Assembly (NCBI GenBank): GCA_003353825.1 | Contig: PIVW01000241.1 | Span: 1-8,633 of the forward strand | Direction of reading: 5' to 3' | Origin: Chloroflexota bacterium | GTDB taxonomy: Bacteria; Chloroflexota; Anaerolineae; J102 | DNA length: 8,633 bases | Shown here: piece after piece, positions 6,201-8,633 of the stretch | Layout of the letters: each line of letters opens with the position of its first letter | Position numbering within the stretch: position 1 is the stretch's first letter | Made by a program: the position numbers and the translations under genes | The notes under the pieces: generated by a model | Database searches by the model: none | What the model saw: only the letters and a program-made list of their open reading frames with translations | Told to the model about the DNA's origin: nothing

Positions 6201-8633
6201 CATGGACTCGGTTATCTCAGCCACGGTGCTGCTAATGCCCGAGAGCTATACAGATACCCAGGGTATGACTGTCGACTGGCTGGGTGATGTAAACGGCGAT
6301 GCCCGCGCCGATTTCGCCGTGGGGATGCCTGCTCAGAACATCGATGGTCAGGTCGCTGCAGGCCGGGTTGCGGTGGTCTATGGTTCGCCTGGTGGCTGGC
6401 CTATACCTTCCGACGCGGTGGCTCTGGCTGAAACCACAGCTTCCTTCGTCGGCTCGTTCGCTGGTGTGCAGCTCGGACAGGTGCTAACGCCAGCCGGCGA
6501 TGCCAATGGCGATGGTCTCAGTGATTTCCTGATCGGCGATCCTGTCAATGTCCAGGCCTATCTGGTCTATGGCCAGGCTACTGGACTGGCAAAGGACTTC
6601 GATCTGGCTGATCTCGCTCAAAGTAGTAATGGTACCAAAGGTAAGATCCTTACGGCCAGGCAAGGCCAGGTTGGCAACTGGATCTCATCTGCCGGCGATG
6701 TCAACGGCGATGGTTTCGATGAAATTTTGGTAGGCGTCACGGCCCTGGGCAGTGGTAACGGTGCTGTTTACCTGGTACAAGGGCGCACAGCCACCAGTAC
6801 CTCCGGTACTCAATTCGTTGATACATTGAGTGGCGGTTCGGCAGTCTCGATCGAGTACTTCCAGCTAGACAATAATGGCGCTGTTGCCACGGGCGTTGGC
6901 GACATCAATGCGGATGGCTATTATGACTTCGTGATCGCGGATCCGAACAACAGCCTTGGCGCCGGCCAGGCTGCGGTTTATCTTTTCTTAGGACCTGTCA
7001 GCTGGCGGAAGTTGGGTGAGACGGGCGCGCTCAATCCTCTGAACAGTGCCAATGCCAGTTTCGTGGGCGACGTCGACGCAGCCGTGGGTTCAGAGGTTGT
7101 GGCTTTGGGTGATGTCAACGGAGATGGTCTACCTGACTTCGCCTACTCGAGCGGCAATGCGCCGCGGGTCGTGTATGGCAGGAGTTCGGGTTGGAGCATG
7201 GGCATGAGTGCTGACGTCAGTTTCGATGGCTATTCTCCACCTCCGAACAGTTTTATCGCTGCACCAGGTGACGTGAATGTAGATGGCATCAACGATATCC
7301 TGCTTGGCGCCACGGGTGGTGGTAGTCGGGCGTACCTGGTGCACGGCTCGGTCGATCTGACCACGAACCAGCCAGTACAGGCGCAGATCAGTGGTGTAAG
7401 CAGTGCGGCTTCAGCGCCTTACGCCGCCGGCGCAGACCTGAACTGCGATCTCTCTTCCGACCTGTTACTTGTCCCCACCGGCGAGTATACGGTGCAGGCG
7501 GCCAGTGGTAGCGCCCTTTCCTTGCGCGCTGGCGTTGCGGCCATGGATCAACATGGCCACTGGATTGGCCCGGCGCCTCGCCCACGTAGTGTTGGTGAGT
7601 TGCCAGCTCGGAGTTCACTCGCAGGCGCGGCCACACAGCAGATGCTCTCTGCTACCGGCTTGCAAAGCCCTGCCGGCAATGATGCATTAACAACAAGTGC
7701 TTTGGCCTTCCGCCTGTACGACAACAACATCAGTGACTGGGTGACACAGGCTGCCATCACCGGCGATTGGGATGGCGACGGTCTGAGTGATGTGGCAGGC
7801 TGGACCGGTTCAGCCTGGAGAACCTGGCGCGCAAATGGCTTGAATGCTAACGCAGTACAGTTCACAGAATACACGAATAACATGACCTTATCAGAGAAAA
7901 TCGGTGCCACCATACTGCAGGGCGATTTTAATGACGACGGATTGGATGATCTGGCCGCCTGGGATGGCAGTGCCTGGCAGTTCGAGCGCGCAACAGGCGC
8001 TTTGGCTGACAACTTTGGCTTTGCCGCCATCCCTAGTAACCTGGGCGCTCTGGCTAACGGTGATGCTAGTAAGATGTTTGTGGGCGACTTTGACGGCGAC
8101 GGCAAAACCGATGTGGCAGGCTGGGATAAAGGCGCCTGGGCGACGTACATATCAAGTGGCAACAGCAGTGCCTTCAACTTTACAACAGTCAGCAACAACC
8201 TGGGCAGCCTGGTGTCAGGTGATGCCGGCTCGCTGATCAGCGGCGACTTTGATGGGGATGGTATGTCAGATATCGCATCCCGCAATTCAGATGATAGCAA
8301 CTGGGTAGTGTGGATCAGCGGCGGCGTCTCTGCTGGGACTTTGAGCTTCCAACAGGTCACAAATAATTCCCTGGGTTATGCCATGAATAGCACAGTCTCA
8401 CGCGCGGCTGCTGATTTCAGCGGCGACGGTGCCCATGATCTGGCGATCTCGGATTTGTATTCTGACAGGGTTTCGGTCCTGCTGGGCAACGGCGACGGAA
8501 GCTTCCATGAAGCGGTGGAATATGCGGTGGGTGACGGCCCTCGCACTGTCTATGTGGCTGACTTTGATGGCGATAGTGATCCCGACCTGGTGACCTCGAA
8601 TTACTCGTCTAACAATGTTTCGATATTGCTGGG
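169..8633 (+). CDS. Giant membrane-anchored multidomain surface protein (LolA/LppX-like, TSP3, Ig-like, FG-GAP/VCBS), 3' truncated
   Basis: This is a continuous frame of 2,821 codons with an intact 5' end and no stop before the window edge. It encodes a secreted, membrane-tethered protein. In order it has a signal peptide, a LolA/LppX-like domain, a TM hairpin with an RRRR turn, TSP3-like calcium repeats, a long unassigned beta-rich part, a mid-chain membrane cluster, a second TSP3 block, Ig-like modules, a seven-loop FG-GAP beta-propeller and a further FG-GAP/VCBS array. No enzyme motif is visible. Adhesion or ligand binding at the cell surface is the likely role, inferred from the repeats. 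The plan recalls giant surface proteins of Chloroflexota, though that is memory rather than a search result. Of 13 cysteines, 12 fall in close pairs between residues 416 and 1586. No neighbouring gene is visible, so an operon cannot be judged. The size and function of the missing C-terminus are unknown. Confidence 0.96.
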   Translation, partial: MHQSRRFVLFLLSITITLAITAGLSLALDTTDESKPKDALIQAFERARDQGSYHVVADIEQTLFPLATLSNLGKRDETSSMRLLGDVVQLTQIDGSQVTSARMQFYAGQDQSPVELLLSDNEAFVGYKGRWKKVDDPLGGVAPGGDYMGYLVAAKDVTEIESVRTAEGDFRRFAFTLDSEAYAAYQLERVQKSMAGRLPHGIELQANPTILGMSGQGEVWLDSRGLPRRQVIDLNIPRVTHSYDAQVGMIVDFSRFGDSAPALDMPQPIGPDGAWSLPESSLQQSSGSAKAADTLPLVVTSLEPLERTLAPLASTVIPGLIALPLLILALLLIRRRRTLYAGVVSTLIVMMVIQPLLQAGQYAIFTGSRAEASAFAEALQDIGALPSPVQNELAIDRQTVATLSGQSASATGQPDCQSLYVDAGSQPSGDDDGDGLSNQIEWCLGTDYADVDTDGDTLTDTVELIGFNYDGHNWTADPLELDSNLDGMTDGEEWEPALTDSSFTGDDTFTDKDVDGIPNLWDEDNDNDGVPDGLDNSPYRVMPYRPSFDVNVTPPSSSNSYVYVDVQVQPETEAHLRYSLTSLDWPDDTIGQIQDLNSTVDDLTLIPVLSINSTISPTLASQYEILASRVNAEDISQGFSLWVPLQPVVESGSIYAFSARLAFSSGEANAGIDLTEGRILWMVMATLDSCLSGDTSSCESVISEDSLIANYYEGKIRVSGLQVSESKDVQVGLFGTTAPRITTDDNVDDEQKVMFTLISAGLAGTYLNYENPDLNQIDANFADSSAQAPFAGTWGIDPAIMKVQVDGYDHRDEALATTTQTNTVTFLDGLYTDLHGVSCTINTTGQYTPTIATAYQETSGSLDLSSPLLTITNGNPEETTSTKPVAFSIPLGDATIYKWRQVQLGSYGCNIDDSGNASWNELSPAAALIDLNNRYPDQALATWYYMVQQIFLIYNGGRSSMISVNSAFTDPNAVDAPGDAMSWFVDDETVNMPDYVRKVYSLDELYTNVNARGILSGMRDWASDMALGMGSTGSMVSTAAIVRFTLATLSGLSYGIKKTIVYFRGGATPIENPMNSSQLELIDDMGGGSVIVSADEFSSASAPTAGSLSVGAGDFKNSIGGGSGSIDYLGNSVRANLPRSTSQSAEAETVASQSSSVSKFAIAMAVVMTAIFITITWMVYSAQAKSLQGMQKDYAYAQAIVATFFLVIQLIVSLGLLAFTSSGVGTLIEFAIFLIVYIIVGAFTGNWNPLQTYNYLTQWLADTLIDFTLLSDIPKDGVSTGDLNFTMEQDRTTTNGPLPNAWYQISTTINTRLSGDDSSSWAYVRWQQPDSSPWYLNSYYARNTPTNTFKEDISAGQEKCSDISGDERTCTTETRLQFQPADAGRNTGIPFVSSFEANLQYKKCWLGNFGKFLSGGSSCSKNHQYASSKDPATAIDLATQYFYIDVLPASLGKLFNWDAYEPLTSTLGTGDDSRYPDFNLDIDSDGLTTGEEKNLGTNANHWDSDGDGLSDGFESVNSGYGVDPTEADRDSDGINDKDEYLYGTLPDRADTDGDGLSDGEEICRIDESGAPVGGWKALEVGDYQICSDPLKGDADGDGLNDSQEMEAGLSPYAPNTAPELVLSPMPSVLANFGQVSVLRAGDPMSVTLRLFNSTANTIDQPITLYYKMADLEALTMLKQSGSLGYTPPLPNSVAGGLEWDTENNPLFAAESLTSTLESVVFSDITTSQVTEMQATALYTDVATHQLKTVTDTITVLIDEDAPSSIVTVPDNGSAINGNAFAVGGVASDPTSWPSTVNVRVTRSGYDSGWQTAEGANSWVWTWTPLPDDGIYTIQSQAIDYVSNTESPGAGVSVIVDNTAPGAGFTNLTDGQAMPRIRGNRVAVQGNATDLLSGAAQVAGLQTIQLSIDGRPWVNVENYPSTHPPTATWNFNWTVDASSYGQHTLAIRAIDALGQVGDATEIDVIIDTLEPTDMWSNYQANLVAGQAFELLGHADDEGNVLLPARPYELENFMDSVISATVLLMPESYTDTQGMTVDWLGDVNGDARADFAVGMPAQNIDGQVAAGRVAVVYGSPGGWPIPSDAVALAETTASFVGSFAGVQLGQVLTPAGDANGDGLSDFLIGDPVNVQAYLVYGQATGLAKDFDLADLAQSSNGTKGKILTARQGQVGNWISSAGDVNGDGFDEILVGVTALGSGNGAVYLVQGRTATSTSGTQFVDTLSGGSAVSIEYFQLDNNGAVATGVGDINADGYYDFVIADPNNSLGAGQAAVYLFLGPVSWRKLGETGALNPLNSANASFVGDVDAAVGSEVVALGDVNGDGLPDFAYSSGNAPRVVYGRSSGWSMGMSADVSFDGYSPPPNSFIAAPGDVNVDGINDILLGATGGGSRAYLVHGSVDLTTNQPVQAQISGVSSAASAPYAAGADLNCDLSSDLLLVPTGEYTVQAASGSALSLRAGVAAMDQHGHWIGPAPRPRSVGELPARSSLAGAATQQMLSATGLQSPAGNDALTTSALAFRLYDNNISDWVTQAAITGDWDGDGLSDVAGWTGSAWRTWRANGLNANAVQFTEYTNNMTLSEKIGATILQGDFNDDGLDDLAAWDGSAWQFERATGALADNFGFAAIPSNLGALANGDASKMFVGDFDGDGKTDVAGWDKGAWATYISSGNSSAFNFTTVSNNLGSLVSGDAGSLISGDFDGDGMSDIASRNSDDSNWVVWISGGVSAGTLSFQQVTNNSLGYAMNSTVSRAAADFSGDGAHDLAISDLYSDRVSVLLGNGDGSFHEAVEYAVGDGPRTVYVADFDGDSDPDLVTSNYSSNNVSILL
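262..954 (+). other. LolA/LppX-like N-terminal domain (residues about 32-262)
   Basis: About 230 residues follow the signal peptide with alternating beta-strand character and landmarks typical of LolA/LppX-type lipoprotein-carrier folds. These include an opening helix (ALIQAFERARDQGSY), a strand pair ending in GYKGRWKKVDD (126-136), a helix-forming stretch around 147-157, and a late strand GEVWLDSRGLPRRQV (217-231). The final strand ends near MIVDFSRFGD (249-258). In related proteins this fold makes a half-barrel that binds lipid or hydrophobic ligands. Here it would sit on the outer face of the membrane, just before the TM hairpin. The assignment comes from pattern recall and is moderate; ligand binding is inference. 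Confidence 0.6.
1111..1239 (+). other. Transmembrane hairpin with RRRR turn (residues 315-357)
   Basis: Two hydrophobic segments, about 315-333 and 339-357, are joined by a very short turn containing four arginines (334-337). By the positive-inside rule the turn faces the cytoplasm, so the chain enters and leaves the membrane and both flanks lie outside. This agrees with a cleaved signal peptide before it and calcium-binding repeats after it. A helix-prone, Ala/Glu-rich stretch (about 365-383) follows the second segment. Confidence 0.85.
1456..1782 (+). repeat. TSP3-like calcium-binding repeat block A (residues 430-538)
   Basis: Asp-rich loops of the thrombospondin type 3 kind occur at 430-438 (DDDGDGLSN), 450-460 (DVDTDGDTLTD), 482-492 (DSNLDGMTDGE), 511-519 and 524-535 (DNDNDGVPDGLD). 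The spaced Asp/Asn side chains are the expected calcium ligands. C416 and C443 flank the first loop and could form a disulfide. Such blocks usually act as calcium-stiffened stalks; here the block begins about 70 residues after the membrane hairpin. Confidence 0.88.
1783..3240 (+). other. Unassigned, probably beta-rich extracellular region (residues 539-1024)
   Basis: I do not recognise a named domain in these 486 residues. The first half alternates strand-like and polar stretches and probably forms beta-sandwich modules (for example YVYVDVQVQPETEAHLRYSL at 562-581). Around 681-736 there is a segment with a close Cys pair (C690/C698) followed by a strand-turn-strand (GKIRVSGLQVSESKDVQVGL). A second possible pair is C839/C909. 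From about 923 the chain turns helical and aromatic (ALATWYYMVQQIFLIYNGG, 938-956) and leads into the membrane cluster. The region is probably extracellular because it lies between the outside end of the TM hairpin and the next membrane segments. Confidence 0.5.
3361..3645 (+). other. Low-complexity Gly/Ser/Ala linker (residues 1065-1159)
   Basis: About 95 residues rich in Gly, Ser, Ala and acidic residues separate the weak and strong parts of the membrane cluster. There is no Cys and no predicted fold. Under a four-crossing model this loop is cytoplasmic. The codons look different from the neighbouring sequence, with several ATA, AGG, AGA and TTA codons, and the stretch contains the G8 tract. 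Confidence 0.6.
3526..3533 (+). repeat. G8 homopolymer tract inside the CDS
   Basis: Eight consecutive G encode Gly 1120-1121 and the first two bases of Gly 1122. Loss of one G brings a TAG after residue 1125. Gain of one G brings a TAG after residue 1131. The tract is intact and in frame here. It could be a slipped-strand switching site, or merely a sequencing-prone position. Confidence 0.9.
3901..4608 (+). other. Unassigned Cys-containing extracellular region (residues 1245-1480)
   Basis: This segment follows the membrane cluster and precedes TSP3 block B. It starts with an aromatic stretch (NPLQTYNYLTQWLADTLIDF) and continues with strand-like, Trp/Tyr-rich sequence (for example SSWAYVRWQQPDSSPWYLNS, 1319-1338). 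Four Cys fall as two close pairs, C1360/C1370 and C1404/C1419. I do not recognise a family. The Cys pairs and the nearby calcium repeats point to the outer side of the membrane. Confidence 0.5.
4609..4980 (+). repeat. TSP3-like calcium-binding repeat block B (residues 1481-1604)
   Basis: Five loops of the form D-x-D-x-D-G-[LI]-x-x-G-x-E or close variants lie at 1481-1492, 1503-1514, 1528-1539, 1550-1561 and 1593-1604. DTDGDGLSDGEE at 1550-1561 is the textbook form. The first four are 22-25 residues apart. The last gap is 43 residues because an insert carrying C1563 and C1586 interrupts the series. The block is more regular than block A and leads straight into the Ig-like part, as a stalk would. 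Confidence 0.92.
5011..6075 (+). repeat. Three Ig-like beta-sandwich modules (residues about 1615-1969)
   Basis: Module 1 (about 1615-1755) opens with APELVLSPMP and resembles adhesive beta modules with a CARDB/DUF11 look. Modules 2 (about 1761-1858) and 3 (about 1860-1969) resemble each other. Each opens with a proline-containing linker after an acidic strand (IDEDAPSS; VDNTAPGA), has a Trp-rich central strand (SWVWTWTPLPDDGIYTIQSQ; TWNFNWTVDASSYGQHTLAI) and then an A-[IR]-D strand (AIDYVSN; AIDALGQ). This is the pattern of bacterial Ig-like folds found in surface proteins. They probably act as spacers between the TSP3 stalk and the propeller. Module 1 is the least certain. Confidence 0.65.
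6256..7503 (+). repeat. Seven-loop FG-GAP (integrin alpha-like) beta-propeller (residues about 2030-2445)
   Basis: Seven calcium loops of the form D-x-N-x-D-x-x-x-D start at residues 2040, 2111, 2177, 2245, 2315, 2368 and 2423 (nt 6286, 6499, 6697, 6901, 7111, 7270 and 7435). Typical forms are GDVNGDARADFAVG and GDANGDGLSDFLIG. Spacing is 71, 66, 68, 70, 53 and 55 residues. The third loop has Glu for the last Asp, and the seventh is DLNCDLSSD with a Cys inside the loop. Between loops lie strand pairs such as AGRVAVVYGSPGGW, matching the FG-GAP consensus. Seven blades make a closed propeller, as in integrin alpha subunits, where typically only some of the blades bind calcium. A ligand-binding or adhesive role is inferred. 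Confidence 0.88.
7504..7740 (+). other. Linker between the two propeller arrays (residues 2446-2524)
   Basis: Nearly 80 residues rich in Ala, Ser, Gly and Pro join the first propeller to the second array, with no calcium loop and no clear fold. The middle carries a short basic Pro-rich stretch (GPAPRPRSVGELPARSS, about 2467-2483). It is probably a flexible hinge; the basic stretch could also be protease-sensitive. Confidence 0.5.
7741..8633 (+). repeat. Second FG-GAP/VCBS repeat array, continuing past the window (residues 2525-2821+)
   Basis: Six further calcium loops start at residues 2533, 2586, 2640, 2693, 2749 and 2798, spaced 53, 54, 53, 56 and 49. The first four use a Trp-containing form, GD[WF][DN]xDGxxD[VLI]A followed in most by a Trp pair (for example DVAGWTGSAWRTW). 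The fifth and sixth change to the common VCBS/FG-GAP form ending in a VS[VI]LLG strand. At DNA level the units have diverged, but GATGTGGCAGGCTGG is exactly repeated at 7789-7803 and 8110-8124. The sixth unit is still open at the edge, so at least one more blade would fit a second closed propeller. Confidence 0.88.

Noticed and set aside
7548..8360. 270-codon open frame on the minus strand
   Set aside because: Its repeated P-S-P-S-K-S-P motif is the reverse complement of the GDFDGDG calcium-loop codons of the plus-strand gene, so it is a shadow. No start context or product was recognised.
7741..8633. DNA-level tandem repeat or CRISPR-like array
   Set aside because: The periodicity of about 160 nt is at protein level (FG-GAP/VCBS units). 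Only short exact matches, such as one of 15 nt, exist between units, and there is no repeat-spacer structure.

Overview
The window is almost entirely one gene. A reading frame opens at an ATG at 169 and runs without a stop through 2,821 complete codons to the right edge (8633), where it is cut off. I translated this frame codon by codon across the whole window. No other gene, RNA gene, CRISPR array or mobile element is supported. The many shorter open frames inside it on both strands are shadows of this gene.

The organism is most likely a bacterium of the Chloroflexota (Anaerolineae-like). This is inference from remembered family architecture, not a database result. Giant surface proteins of that phylum often start with a signal peptide and a LolA/LppX-like domain, then a membrane hairpin with an Arg-rich turn, then calcium-binding thrombospondin type 3-like (TSP3) repeats, an internal membrane patch, and a long extracellular part with FG-GAP/VCBS repeats. 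This protein follows that plan.

Layout: 1-168 is an AT-rich upstream region with two small dyads, two A-tracts and a clear Shine-Dalgarno. The protein then reads, in order: signal peptide (residues 1-27); LolA/LppX-like domain (about 32-262); membrane hairpin with an RRRR turn (315-357); TSP3 block A (430-538); an unassigned, probably beta-rich region (539-1024); a membrane cluster interrupted by a low-complexity linker (about 1031-1244); a Cys-containing region (1245-1480); TSP3 block B (1481-1604); three Ig-like beta modules (about 1615-1969); a seven-loop FG-GAP propeller (about 2030-2445); a linker; and a second FG-GAP/VCBS array (from 2525) that is still running at the window edge.

How it may work: the positive-inside rule puts the RRRR turn in the cytoplasm, so the N-terminal domain and everything after the hairpin lie outside the membrane. 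The mid-chain membrane cluster would anchor the chain a second time. The long C-terminal part would project outward, stiffened by calcium, as an adhesive or ligand-binding arm. Two features deserve most attention: the mid-chain membrane cluster, and a G8 tract in the linker inside it, where a one-base slip either way would end the protein near residue 1,125-1,131.
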